In this document: piece by piece, positions 12,801-27,600 of the stretch
Layout: each line of letters begins with the position of its first letter
Numbering within the stretch: the first letter of the stretch is position 1
NCBI RefSeq assembly: GCF_000189635.1
Contig: NW_002476570.1
Coordinates: 744,001 to 808,000 of the forward strand
Direction of reading: 5' to 3'
DNA from: Tetrahymena thermophila SB210
Taxonomy: Eukaryota > Ciliophora > Oligohymenophorea > Hymenostomatida > Tetrahymenidae
Length of the DNA stretch: 64,000 nt
Translations under genes and position numbers: made by a program
The notes under the pieces: generated by a model
The model's input: only the letters and a program-made list of their open reading frames with translations
The model's database searches: none
Told to the model about the DNA's origin: nothing

Positions 12801-15800
12801 AATTTCTGAAAGCATAACACCACTTGTATAGTCCCAAACTTCAATTGAGCTATCAATATTATTTCCTACCATACCAACAAAATTAATTAAAACTGTCAAA
12901 GAGTAAATATTTTTTTTAAATTAACTTGCAAATAAAACAACTAAAGTATCACGAGAAATTGATTAAATATTTACAGTTCCATATGCTATTATATAATTGT
13001 TCTTAAATATTACTTGTTAAACTTAATTATCAAAACCAATTATTTCTTACACCTTAACCCCTGTTATTGCACTATAAACTTCAATGCTGCTTCCATATAA
13101 AAATATTCTATCATATAATTCATCGATAATCATGGCATTCATATTCTAAACTTTGAAAACTTTCACAATACTTCCATTTAAAAAGTTGGTCATAAAAACA
13201 TTTCCAACAATATCTAATGAAATAAAGAGATTTGTATATTTTGTAAACAAAAATAAATTAGTGATTTCATTATTTTAGTTTTAAGAAAGGTTTTATAGAA
13301 TCTTAATCTTCGATAAATCTGGATTGTAGCTCCAAATAATAATTTATCCTGCTTTGTCATAAGATAAAATAATATTTTATTATTACATAAATTACACGCC
13401 ATTTATTCCCTTTGAATGTCCAATAAGTGATTGACTTTAATCTGTTTTAAAATTCCATGCTTAAAGATTATTTGAGATATCATAATTATAAGAAATAATT
13501 AATTGAATGTCCTCTATTATTAGTGCATCAATGATACTCTACTTATGAACTCTGGTATTTTACCTAATTAAATTAAATAAATCCTAATAAGTAAATAATC
13601 TTGAAATCTAAATTACTTGTATACTGTCTAGCTGAAGTAATCATATATAGTAATTATATTAGACAATGAAACAAGCATTTATTAAGATTTTATTAATAGT
13701 AGCTTCTATAAAATAGATATTTCGTTTCTTTATATGTAATAATAAGTGTTTGGAGTAAAGTGGCTGAGCATAATATCTCCTATTGTATTTGTGATAAATA
13801 CCCTTTAATTATATTAATCGATATCAAATGCATTAATTTTAGATCTAGAACCAAATTAAGATTAAGCTAACTATGTTATAGTATCTGCAAATACTAATAA
13901 TCCTCCATATGAACCTCCATCAATGGTAAATATTACTTTATTATATTAAGGAACAACATCCGAATATGTTATAGGAAATTAGATAACTTAAATTTTAGAA
14001 TAAAAAGGCTAAACAATTCCATGAGAAATTACAGTTCCATCTTAATTCAAGCAACTGTAATATAAGTAAATATTTCCTTCTTATACTATACCACACTATT
14101 TTTATAAAATAAATCAATATGGGTAATAAAAAATCTTTAAAAATATAATATATTCAAAAAAAAATTTTATTTTTTTTTATTAAAATAAAATAATAAATTA
14201 ATTTATTTATTTATTTACCCTGTTAATTTGAACATTATCGTTAGAACTTTGTATTACATTAAGTTATTCATCGTATAATATAGCTAAACCATTTTAGAAA
14301 TAAAATATTGAGTAACCCTCTTCGCTTGCTCCAAAAGCTAATCCTACAATCTTATCTTAGTTTTTATTAATACTAGAAGAATCAGTTTATATTTTTATTG
14401 TTAATTCAGGGTAATTATATCTAATAATATATCCATTTTCTGACGCAGTAGGGCAATTTAAATTAGAATATAAGATAACATAGTAAAACTAACCTGGATT
14501 ATTAATAGTATTAATTATCTTAGAATTGAAGGGGTCTATTATTTATAAGTAATTTAAACTATTAATTAAAACAAATCCATTAATGTTATCATTGTATAAC
14601 CTTAATATTTTTTCATAAAAAATTTATTTAAAGTAAACAATCATATTAATGGCATGATAGCAAACAATAGATTAATCATTATATGCGACACATAGCAAAA
14701 CACCTTTTACTAAGCATAAAGTAATCCCTTATGGCTATTTTATGCTTAGTTTATAATCAGGATGCTAAAATATGGATAATAATTAGCCAGTTAAAAAATC
14801 ATAGCTTAATGACAAACCATCTGAAGAGGTGCTTGCAAAGATATTCTGAGAGTAGTCATAGACTGTCTTAGGTACAGACTAAGTTTAGCGAATAAATGGA
14901 ATAGGTAAATTGGTTATTATGTAGCTAACACTTTGGCTTTTTAAATTAATTTACTGAATTGAGGATCCAAATATATAAATCTGATTACTTTATTCATCAA
15001 TTATAACTCCTTAAATATTGCGCATATTAATTTAAATAGGAGTAAAATTTTAAGTCTAAATTATTTATTATGACTAAATAGTGCTCGGGTTATTAATAAA
15101 GCTAGATATAGAAAACATTCCAAATTAAGTGTATAAAACAATACTGTTTTCATAAATATATATGCCTTATAGTGGCAAAAAAAGTTTTTAATTAAAAAAC
15201 TACTCGCTTATTTTTTGTAATTAAATGAAATCGTTTGTATTTGAATTAAATCCATAAATTACAACTTCTGCAGAAGAATATACTATCACTGATTAAGAGC
15301 TTGAATCTCCTATAGCGTTTAATATCGGCTAGGTAAAATCGCCTTAAAAATATTATTTACATTAAGTAGAGGTAGATTGTAAATTCGAAATAGATAATTC
15401 TAGTGAATCACTACCTGAGCTTCCAAATGAAAAAAGATAACTTTAATACCCAGAACTTGAGCTAAAATTTAGTAGAGTAAAACCAGCTGGTGTAGAATCA
15501 TGATTGCATGTTATTAAAAAATTGTAAGTAGAAGTAGATTCGCTCCACAATATAACTGATTTATCTAAAGAATATGTGATAAAGCTCGATGGGCTAATTA
15601 TTATTGAATTTAAAACAATATTTGTATGTCCTACATACTTTTTATATGTTTTATTTTACATATTGTAGATGTAAAACTCTCCTTAGTATCCATACAAAGT
15701 TATCAAGCCATACATCATATTAACAGAACTCAGATTTGTTAGTTATCCAAAATTTACAATTTACTACTTATTCAAAACTCCAGTAGAATAATTCCAATAG

Positions 15801-16315
15801 AATATTTCACCATTTGAGGAAAAAGATAGAAGCTCATTAGAATCTTGAAGTAGATAGATCTTCAAAACAGGCTAGGTGTGACCAGAAAAAGTGGTTTTAA
15901 GAATTCCATTTACTGAATTCCACAACTTGATATTTGTGTCTGTATTACTAATACTAATAATGATTTAATTTGTGTCATCTATTATTATTTATGAAGCCAA
16001 TCCAGAATGGAAATCTTAGCCTAAATCAACAAGAATAGGGCATTGATATATTTGTTAACAAACGCCTTGATCAGGATAGCCAAATTCATTTTATTTGCAA
16101 GATGGTACACATTATTAGGAATCATTTTCTAAATATAAATTCTAATCACAATCAGAAATACATAGTCCGTTGGATTGATTTAGTGTGAAATTTTGATTAC
16201 ATTAAATACATGAGCCATCATTAGGTGAGACATTTTTGCAAAAAAGGTCTCTGCCTTTAATAAGTTGTGTTAAAAAAAAAAATTATAGTAATTTTAATAA
16301 AATTCGATAATTCAT
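6811..16315 (-). CDS. Array copy B: giant WD40-like/beta-helix/EGF-like multi-TM membrane protein (2,905 aa)
   Basis: Exons are 16315-14219, 14095-13617, 13563-12476, 12364-11875, 11792-9670, 9408-8991, 8937-7169, 7113-7012 and 6962-6811; phases agree at every join and the stop is TGA. Residues 1-25 are a signal peptide, then a Cys-rich head. Residues about 90-1,220 are WD40-like propeller blades. Residues about 1,700-2,090 are a beta-helix with N-rich rungs and turns YGGAISI, QGGSIYL and VGGAIRY. Residues 2,232-2,350 form an EGF-like Cys cluster (CRQGYIGPLCETCD). About eight membrane spans follow at 2,352-2,713, with the motif YGLLYSEYK...YYWEFVKI between spans 4 and 5. The cytosolic tail carries QEDSAQQIFTDRVKKK. 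It is likely a surface receptor or adhesion protein; ligand and role are unknown. The closest copy is C. The YYWE-type membrane region resembles those of large beta-helix membrane proteins in other protists. Confidence 0.88.
14096..14218 (-). other. Intron 1 of copy B
   Basis: The splice sites are ATTAACAGG/GTAAAT and AAAATAG/TGTGG. The corresponding introns are 276 nt in A, 123 nt here, 317 nt in C and 155 nt in D, whereas the flanking exons keep their length. This contrast is the clearest evidence for the splice model. The other seven introns of B are 13564-13616, 12365-12475, 11793-11874, 9409-9669, 8938-8990, 7114-7168 and 6963-7011. Confidence 0.85.
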
Positions 16316-18680
16316 TTAACTTTCGTATTTATTTGTTCTGTATACTTTTTCGTTAATTAATTATGTTTTATGTATATTTGGTAGAGTGATTATCCTTTTA
16401 AAAAATTTATTTCACTATCATTTCAAACAGAAAGTAATCTATATTTTACTTCATATTTTAAGATAAAAAATTTAAATATTAAAGAAAAACGCCTTTTTTT
16501 AAATTGTAAGTAATTTATATATTTTATATATTCTTTAGTTCATTTGGCTTTCAAGGTGTATCCTTAAAATAAAATTAATTCTTATTAAAAATGAAAAGAG
16601 CACAAAGATAAATTAAAAAATGTAAACAATAATATATAAAATTATTAACAAATAATACAACTTTAAGTAAATTTAAAAATAGTATATAATCACATTTAAA
16701 AATAATTTTTTTTTTTAATGATTACCTATTAAATTTGATAGACTTGATATATTCTCATCTAAAAATATTTATTGAATAATTTTTAAAATTGGATTCCTCA
16801 TTTTAATTACTCCTCAGTTAATTTTCAATAGTTGTTTAAGTCTTATTAATCCTATCACAATTAATTATAGTAATTTCAATTCTTTTTATTTAATTGATAA
16901 TGAAATATATATATCTATCCATTTTTAAAATGGATTTTTTGTTATTATGTTAGCATAATTATCTATTTTAAATATTTTGAAAGCTGAAACATTTTTCTTT
17001 TCATTATTTTTTCTAATTAGCATTTTTCAAAATTCATTTTACCATACTTTACTGACTATATTTTTTTATTCCATTATTTTCATAATAAAATAATCATAAT
17101 TTAAATAATTTATTAATAAAATACGTAATAGCTTTCTGTTCTGGAGTTTTTGATTATAAGTATGGTATTTAAGTATAATTTTAAGAACTGATTTTGGCTT
17201 CTCGAATAATGTAATCATATATTATAAATCAAATAACATTTTGATTTAATTGCTGGTTGTATTAATCTCTTTTATAAATTAAAAAAAGCTGATGTGTTCT
17301 CTATTTAAAGGAAGGTTGTATTATAAAAATAAATTCTAAGTTGTCTTTTCTAAATACAAAACCCTCAAAATTTTAATAATTCTTTGAAATTAATATTAAT
17401 TTTTCTATAATTAAAAGTATATTCATTAAGATTTGATTTAAGAAAAATTTATTTAGAGCAAAATAAATAAAATTTTATTTAATTTAAAAAAATTAAAATT
17501 ATTTCTTTTTAAATTTAAAGTAAAAATCTGAATTTTAAAATTTAAATTATTTATTAAAGGTAGAGAAAATATGAAAATATAAAATGATATTTTTAAGCTT
17601 TAGAATTAACATAATTTGAAATTTTGAGAATTAATATTTTACATCTTCTAAAATTTCTAAATAAATAAATAATTATTTATTTTAATTTGTTTTAAAAAGT
17701 AAATTTAGTTTATTTCATTATTTCAAATTTATTTCTATTTAATTCTTTATGAAAATATTAGTTAAGCACTCTCTTCTTATAACATTGTTTACTTTTAACA
17801 TATGTTTCAGTTTTTAAGACATAAAATTGTTAAAATAATATTAAAATTTATGTAAGAAGCTGATGCTTCTTAGTTTGTAATACTAAGAGTATATTAATTG
17901 TCATCTTTTTTCTTATATTCATAGTTTTGCGACATTGCTTTTATATAAAAAAAACATTATATCAAATAAAATTAATAAAAATTAATTAATATCTAAATTT
18001 ACTCATATAAAATTAAAAACAAAAAAGAAATGAGTTTTATTTTTAAAACAATTATATAAAATAATTTTTTTTGAAAAATTGTTTTTATATAATTCTTTTT
18101 AAATTTTAAAAATAATCTTTCTATTTCTGATGCAAGAAAAATAATTTTATGGTATTTATTGATTAAAGTTTTTTGTGCTTATTTTAGTAAGTATTTTTTC
18201 ATAAATTAATAGATAGATGTAAATAGTGTATATAATATGTATATTAACTTGATAATTTCATCAAAAAAATCAAATTAACTTGAAAATGACTACAAAAATG
18301 ATTTAATACAAAATGACATTTATTACATAAAAAATTGAAAAGCAAATTAATTTTATCAATACTTTTATTCTTTAAATCTATTTATTTAAAAATAAAAAAT
18401 TAAATATAATTTATTGTGCTAAATTAAATAAAAAAGTAGTGTATGAGTAATAATATATTTTTAACATGTTTCTTTAATAAAACTAATTAACATTTTAAAA
18501 TTCAAAACAAAAAAATTATTATTAATTAAATGACTTAAAAAATAAATAAGAAGTATTTATATATTTTAAAATAAAAAACAAATTTTTTTTTTTTTGAAAA
18601 TAAATGTTATGAAGTTTATTGGAAAACATTTTAAGAAATAATAAAATTTAATAAGGATGTTAAGCAAGTAAACTTTATCA
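16316..18680. other. Spacer between copies B and C
   Basis: The right edge of the spacer is the 3' flank of C and the left edge is the presumed promoter of B. Its left half aligns by eye with the flanks upstream of A and C. It also contains an orphan family 3' end, listed separately. The segment 18,030-18,660 is a diverged copy of about 5,760-6,800. I see no complete gene. Confidence 0.7.
17640..18000 (-). pseudogene. Orphan 3' end of a D-type array gene
   Basis: This stretch matches the last exons of copy D (29,879-30,240). The exon-8 equivalent still reads as MSQNYEYKKKDDNQY...TNQEASASYIN, against MSQNYEDKKKDDSQY...TDQEASATYIN in D. The D-type acceptor survives, but the donor after exon 8 has been lost (D has AATG/GTAAAA; here it is AATTTTAA). 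No exon 7 or upstream body follows, so this is a host gene fragment left after a deletion or unequal exchange. It shows that a D-like member once stood to the right of B. Confidence 0.7.
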
Positions 18681-21600
18681 TCACATATCTTAAAGATCTA
18701 AATTAAATATTTCACTGTTCTTTTTTGTTTTAAACTAATAATTTTGGTGAAGCTCTTTTCTTCCTATTTGTTTCTTTTTCACTCTGTCAGTAAATATTTA
18801 TTATGCACTATCTTCTTATTTAACATGATTTACTTTTTTAAATTATAAATAGTTAAAATAAAAATATTTTAATAATTTTACTATTTAATCTATTTGTATT
18901 TAAAGTTAAAGTATTTTCATTTTCAAATATAGTTTATGTGTATTCACTTTCATCCTTTTTCCTCTCATCGTATTGTGAAATTACTTTTATTTTGATAAAA
19001 AAATTAATTTATATAATCAATTAAATTTTAATTTTTACGTTTAAATGCGCTAACTCTACTTTTTGGTATTTTTATTGAAGTTAGTTAAGTGTTAGGACTT
19101 TAGTTTTAGCTTACAGAGTTTTTTCTCTAGATTTTGCTAAAAAATATTGATGAATTTCTAACCTAACTGGCAGTATCTGGAATTAATAAGTGGTTTCGTT
19201 TTAACAAATGAGTGCCAATCAAATTAATAGCTTTTGCCCAATTTTTAAATGTCCTCATTTTATTAAATGAATTAATTCCTAGCCTCGAATATAGAAACTT
19301 AAAGTTAGATTTAAATATTGGATATTTTTCTCCAAAAATGAAAAGAAATCTCTTCATTTTACCTAATACAACTTATATTATTAGGAAGCTTGAAAATATG
19401 TAATGCAGAGCATAAAGCAAAAATGAGCAAATCTAAAACGATATGTCGTTTTCAGATGTGTTTACTAAAAGATTCAATTAAAGACAGATAATCAGTGTAA
19501 TACATAAGTATTAATCTGTACGATTAAAATTTACATTTATGTAAGGAGCTTTAAAAATAGAAAGCATTAAGTAGCAAAACAAAATCATTGTGCAAAGGGT
19601 GTTTTTAAATTAAATTTGCTAACTATAAAAGTTACTGATAAATATGATTATTAATTTAAGGTTTATCTTTACAAATTCCCAATAATATGTTTGCTTCTTA
19701 TATTCTGAGTATAGTAAACCGTATGATAGCCTAACTGAGCAATAGTTAAGAATTCTAACTTTCTTCTTTAGTACAATAATCCCAATTAAAGGAATTATTA
19801 TTGCCCATATCAAAAAAAAAGGTAAAAATAAGATTAATATATAAGAGTAGTATTCCATAGTGTAGCATTTTAAAGTAACATCTGCAGTTAGATACTAAAT
19901 TCCTCCAATATCTCTACAAGATATAATCTGAACAAGCCCAGAAATGATATTAGGCTATAAAAATAAAAATATAAAAATTAAGCCTGTAACAATTAAGCTC
20001 TTTTCAAATCTCTTAAAATATTTAGCCAGATACAAGATATAGTAAATAGTAGTTAGCAACAGGAAATAGCTTACTGATATTATCTATGACCAAATGATTC
20101 TACCATATGCATGAGGTAAAAATTCTTCAGTAAAAACACTTCTACAATCAGCAGAAAATTTCAAAAAATCAATTGGGGTACCAATTCCTAATTAAAATAT
20201 TTTCAAAAACTAAGGCTGATAAATCTGATAAGCTATTGAACTAATTTGAATAAAATGCATATAAAATTTTAAATAAATGTCAGATTTATCAGTTGATTCG
20301 CTGTTCCCAATACTTGCTAATCCAACCATTCTGAGGTAATAACTCTAGGCTTTTATTAAAGTCATCTAGCGAGCTGCTCTAACTCCAAATATAATATATA
20401 AACATCCTACAAATAATGAAGAGAAATATATGTATGCCTAACTTGATGAATCTCTGCATGGGATACACTCATATAGCTATTTGTTCATGTATTTTTGTTT
20501 CCACACTTTACCATTTAAATCGCAAGTTTCACAAAGTGGACCTATATATCCTTATTTGCAATTTTAAATACTATCAGTACTTTCACCTTAGCAATTATCT
20601 GGGTTATGAACACAATTTACAATATTATCTGTATTATTATTTTCTCTCCAATAACCATTCTTTAATACAAGTTTGTTCCCTTAGCAATAAGAACAAGAAT
20701 CTGGACAAAGTTTGCAAGTTTATTCACTTTATGAGTTAGGATCTGGAGTTATTAATGAATATTTCTGTATTGGACACAATTCGCAGTATGATGGAGTATT
20801 TTAAGTGCTATTGTAGATAAATTAATTAATCAAGTAAAAAATATAATTTTTAATACCTTTTAATTATGATTTCACCAACTTAGCACTAACGAAAGTTAAC
20901 ATTTAATTTAACTTATAGAGGTACCAATAAAAATTATGTTGCGTTTTAAGGATTAGGAATTTAAATAATATTATTTTAAATGTAAAATTCTGAAGAAGTC
21001 TATGGATTTGATATGAGCTAAATACTTTAAAATGTGAATGAAATATCAGTTTAGTTATATGACGCTTTATTACCATTGATTTACATAATTTTAGGGTTTA
21101 AAGAAATACATTCTAATTAGTATTACTGAAATTCCTTTTAAAGTTCTTGACTACTTTATTCAAGTTAATTCAGATTAACAACCCCATTTTCTTCATCATA
21201 TATTTTTATATTGAAATTTAAATTACCACCGCTCATAAAATTATCTATTTGGTATACAATTAAACTCTAAGTTTCTTTTTTTATAAAAAACAATTTATTT
21301 TTAAATATTTTATTTATTAATTAATTAAAATAAATTTAAGTTATTATTCTCTTCATTTAATAAAATAAAAAAAAATAAATTAAAATAATAAAGCAATCAT
21401 TTATAACAAAGAGGAAAATCTTTTTATAAATTTTTGGCTCTATTAAAAAAAGTTTATATTTTTTTCAAATTTTTTAATTTTATAATAAATCATTTATTTT
21501 TGATACTCTCAAAATTAAAAATTTAATTACTATATTTTTTAAATTTTACATTAAATAACATTAAAAGCCACTCCTTCATTCGCACTGGTGCTAGTAATTT

Positions 21601-24600
21601 AAATGCTACTGGGATATGAACCTATATTTTGGCCAAATATCTTAGCTTAATTATTTTCAATTTTATTTTGATTAAAGCTATTAACTAAATACTACTATTT
21701 TGTTATAAAACCTGGTATTAAATTTAAATACCTTATTGCTCCACCAATTTGGGCATTATTTTAACTAATTATTGTTTTTATTATTTCAAGATTTGAGGAG
21801 TATAAGTATATTGATCCTCCTTAGCTTGCAATATTGTATTAAAAGCTTGATTCTTAAATTATATTAATTTAAGGACTGTCTTTTATACTAATTGCTCCAC
21901 CATATTCTGATTATAAATACATAAAAACACATTTAGTGAATTAAAACCTTGTTTAATATATGTCAAATGCACAACCATATGAATTCAAGCATTTATTATA
22001 TAAAAATGATGATTAATTTAGTTCAAAATAGCTGGTTTATATTCTATTTAAGGCTTATCCTTCCACACTAGTACAATAACTAACTACAACATCTTAAAAC
22101 CTTATAGTATCATTAACAACTTATATATAACCTACACCTTGCATGAGGTATGTTTAAGAAATATCAAAAATCATTAAGTCCTAGTTGTTATTGGCATTTA
22201 AATTTATTGAAGATATATTTTTATTCGCATTCATGTAAAAGACAATAAATTAAGATATTTTTAAACCTTGAGAAATATCAGTTTTACAATTCTGAATAAT
22301 AACTGAATTAATTTAAATGCTCTAGCTATTTTATATTGAAAATAAAGTACTCCAAATATTTTATTACCCATTTTAAGAATAATATCTCACATTTTATATG
22401 GTTAAATTCTAAATAACTATTTTTTAAACTTGAGAAATCTAGAAAAGAGAAATAGAATTTTCAATTGTCAAATTTATCAGATTCAGGTTTTTTATAAAAA
22501 TAGTATTACTATTTGTTACTTAGAATAAGCTACTATTCTGACTTTATTAAAATTATAATGCTCTCTACTAATTTTGTCCTATTTAACTAAGCTATAAGTT
22601 TATAATTTCCATATTATCAATCATCAATGAATTTATTGAATTAATTATAAACTAACTACCAACAATATTATCTTAGAATGTAGAATTAACAAAAATAATA
22701 TTCTAGGTGTTTTTATTAAAGTTGTAAGTTGTTTGATTTTCTATCTTCCAATTAAAATTTTTAATTGTCAAAGTAGGCATATTAAACTATTCAAAAGAAG
22801 ATATTGTCAAATTAATTCTGTTTTTTTGCGATTACTATTTTTTATCATATACATAAAATTATTAAGTGCTTGATGTACCTCCAAGGTTGATGCTTTTTTA
22901 GACAAAAAAAAAGGGTTGTTCATCATCCATTTGAATATTTAGGACAATATTATTTATTGGTTGAGATACTTTCTAAAAGGAAGTACTTTGGGTTGAGAGA
23001 TCCTAACTAAGTTAAAAGTAAGATGATGTCCTTTGAAGATTTGAGTAGCATTAAGAGTAATCAGTATGAGTTGGATCACTTGAGTATGGGAATGTATAGT
23101 TAAATACAGTGAATAAATTTATTCCTTTTAAATTAATTATTAACTGATTGGTATAACTTAAAGATAATAATGTAGGAAATTGCATAGAAAAAGATTTTTG
23201 TATGGCTATTTAACTGTAAGAAAAAGATACTAAGTTAAGTTGAGCCTTAGATCTAATAAGAAGTAAAGACTAAGAAATGAATTAGAGATCGGTTATGTTG
23301 TATATCTAAGAAGGCATTCTAAGAGAGTTTATGATAGCATCATTTGCATTTCTATCATGTAGATTTACTTAAAATTAATTGAAAATAGCTAAAATATTCC
23401 ATTATTAACTTAATTTCATTTGTACTTGATAATCTCCAGGTCCATAAATATATTTAATTAAGTCTAAATTCGTAGAGTTAAGATTTCTAACCTAAATAGC
23501 TAATTATAAATCAGTCCATATCAAAATTTATTGTCTTGGAGCATCAATTAATGCCTGAACAACAGAAGATTTTTACTATAGTAAATATAAAACGCTTAGA
23601 GGAGCATCTTTATCATAAGAAAAGACAATCGAAGTTTAATCTTAAGAACAAGTTATCAATCTTTTATATTAAAAAATATTTAGCAATAATTCAATAAATT
23701 ACTTAAATTTTATATTAAAAATAAAATTTGTTAAAAATACCTTTTAAATTCAAAATCAATTTGTAAATCTCTAATGATTTGCTTATTCTATTAAGGAACT
23801 AACACAGATTTAAAAGTGTTATAATTATTAATAGCAAGATATCCTGTAACATCAAAAGTAATTATATGAGAATAAATTGTATTTATAATGCAATTTACAA
23901 TTCTACTACTATGATTACTGTAAATATTAACAAATGTTAGACCTGAGTTGGTTGTATTTATTAATAACTAGATTATTTAATAACTATAAGTCTACACAAA
24001 AATAAATGGAATGGTCTCATCCAAATAAATACTAAATGGATATATTTATAATTAACTTGTTAATTTAAAATTGGAATCATAGCTATATAAATTTATTCCA
24101 TCAGTTACCAAATGAGTGTCTATGTGTAAAATAATCTACTTTGGTTAATATTAAAGTTACAACTTATAGTATAGTTAGTTTTAGCTAGCCTACCAAATAT
24201 TCTAGTTTAAATCAGCATATGTAATGACATCTAACATAAATATTTTAATAAAAATATTAAAAATATTTAAATAAAACATATATTTTTTTAATTAAAATAT
24301 TAAAAATTTAGTTTTAATTAAATTAATTTGAAAGTAAAATTAATTTAAATTACCTTGTCTTGAATGATAAGTTGACATTATCAATGATTCAGAAGGTATT
24401 ATAACAGCTTAACCTTAGAATCCTACATATGCATAATATTACCATACTATAATAGTATCATCATTGCAAACGATTAGAATATTGCTATAAAAATCAAAGA
24501 CATAGCTCTTTATGTATGAACTAGTCATTTGAGCTAACAAGAAATCTTTTTGTTGAATGTAAGAATTGAAATAAGGTGTTACAGTAAATAAATATCTGTT

Positions 24601-27600
24601 CACATTCTATACAATAAACAGCTAAGATTGTTCATCATGAAATATACTTACTAAATTTTAAGGATATGTTGGATTTTTTATTTCTGAAAGCATAACACCA
24701 CTTGTATAGTCCCATACTTCAATTGAGCTATCAATATTATTTCCTACCATACCAACAAAATTAATTAAAACTGTCAAAGAGTATATATTTTTTTTAAACT
24801 AACTTGCAAATAAAACAACTAAAGTATCACGAGAAATTGATTAAATATTTACAGTTCCATATGCTATTATATAATTGTTCTTAAATATTACTTATTAAAC
24901 TTAATTATCAAAACCAATTATTTCTTACATCTTAACCCCTGTTATTGCACTATAAACTTCAATACTGCTTCCATATAAAAATATTCTATCGTATAATTCA
25001 TCAATAATCATGGCATTCATATTCGAAACTTTGAAAGCTTTCACAATACTTCCATTTAAAAAGTTGGTCATAAAAACATTTCCAACAATATCTAATGAAA
25101 TAAATAGATTTGTATATTTTGTAAATAAAAATAAATTAGTGATTTCATTATTTTAGTTTTAAGAAAGGTTTTGTAGAATCTTAATCTTCGATAAATCTGG
25201 ATTGTAGCTCCAAATAATAATCTATCCTGCTTTGTCATAAGATAAAATACTATTTTACTATTATATAAATTACACACCATTTATTCCATTTGAATGTCCA
25301 ACAAGTGATTGACTTTAATCTGTATTGTAATTCCATGCCTAGAGATTATTTGAAATATCATAATTATAAGAAATAATTAATTGAATATCCTCTATTATTA
25401 GAGCACTAACTATACTTTACTTATGAACTCTGGTATTTTACCTAATTAAATTAAATAAATCCTAATAAGTAAATAATCTTGAAATCTAAATTACTTGTAT
25501 ACTGTCTAGCTGAAGTAATCATAAATAGTAATTATATTAGACAACGAAACAAGCTTTTATTAAGATTTAATTAATAGCAGCTTCTATAAAACAGAGTTTT
25601 CGCTTCTTTATATGTAATAATAAGTGTTTGGAGTAAAGTGACTAACCATGATATCTCCTACTGTATTTGAGATAAATACCCTTTAATTATATTAATCGAT
25701 ATCGAATGCATTAATTGCAGATCTGGAACCAAATTAAGACTAACCTAGCTATGTTATGGAATCTGCAAATATTAATGATCCTCCATATGAACCTACGTCA
25801 ATGGTAAATATAGCTTTATTGTATTAGGGAATAACTTCACAAGATGTTATAGGAAATTAGATAACTTAAATTTTAGAATAAAAAGGCTAAACAATTCCAT
25901 GAGTAATTATAGTTCCATCTTAATTCAAGCAACTGTAATATAAGTAAATATTTCCTTCTTATACTATACCACACTATTTTTATAAAATAAATTAGTATGG
26001 ATTGTAAAAAATCTTTAAAATGTTATATATATAAGAAAAAATTTTAGCCACTTAATCCAAAAATTTGAAAAAAAGAACAAATTAAAAACTTTATCTAAAT
26101 TATTTAGATAATAAAGAGTGAGCAATCATAAAAAATAAAAAATATGGTGGATTTATATGTTTAAACATATGATACCTAGTATTTGTTATTAATTAGGGGA
26201 TCATATTTTTAAAAATTATTTCTAGCTAAATAAAAAATTTTTAAACCATTTTTTTTATTTTATTTAATTTAATATATTTATTTTTTTTACCCTGTTGATA
26301 TGAACATTATCGTTAGAACTTTGTATTACATTTAGCTATTCATCATATAATATAGCTAATCCTTTTTGGAAATAAAATACTGAGTAACCTTCTTCGCTTA
26401 CTCCAAAAGCAAATCCTACAATCTTATCTTAGTTTTTGTTAATACTAGAAGAGTCAGTTTATAATTTTATTGTTAATTCAGGGTAATTATATCTAATAAT
26501 ATATCCGCTCTCTGATACAGTAGGGCAATTAAAATTAGAATATAAGTTAATATAATAAAACTAACCTGGATTATTTATAGTATTAATTATCTTAGAATTG
26601 AAAGGGTCTATTATTTATAAGTAATTTAAACTATTAATTAAAACAAATCCATTAATGTCATCATTGTATAACCTTAATATTTTTTCATAGAAAATTTATT
26701 TAAAGTAAACAATCATATTAATGGCATGATAGCAAACAATAGATTAATCATTATATGCAACACATAGCAATAAACCTTTTACTAAGCATAAAGTTATCCC
26801 TTATGGCTATTTTATGCTTAGTTTATAATCAGGATGCTAAAATATGGATAATAATTAGCCAGTTAAAAAATCATAGCTTAATGACAAACCATCTGAAGAT
26901 GTGCTTGCAAAGATATTCTGAGAGTATTCATAGACTGTCTTAGGTACAGACTAAGTTTAGCGAATAAATGGAATAGGTAAATTGGTTATTATGTAGTTAA
27001 TGCTTTGACTTTTTAAGTTAATTTATTGAATAGAAGGTCCAAATATATAAATCTAATTACTTTATTCATCAATAACGACTCCTTATATGTTGTGCATATT
27101 AATTTAAATAGGAGTAAAATTTTAAGTCTAAATTATTTATTATGACTAAATAGTACTCTGGTTATTAATATAGCTAGACATAGAAAATTTCCCAAATTAA
27201 GTGTATAAAACAATACTGTTTTCATAAATAAATATGCCTTATAGTGGGGAAAATAGTTTCTAATTAAAAAACTATTCGTTTATTTTTTGTAATTAAATGA
27301 AATCGTTTGTATTTGAATTAAATCCATAAATTACAACTTCTGCAGAAGAATATACTATCACTGATTAAGAACTTGAATCACTTATAACATTTAATATTGG
27401 CTAGGTAAAATCTCCTTAAAAATATTATTTGCAGTAAGTAGAGGTAGATTGTAAATTCGAAATAGAGAGATCCAGTGAATCACTACCTGAGCTTCCAAAT
27501 GAAAAAAGATAACTTTGATACCCAGAACTTGAGCTAAAATTTAGTAGAGTAAAACCAGCTGGTATAGAATCATGTAGGCATGTTATTTAAAAATTGTAAG

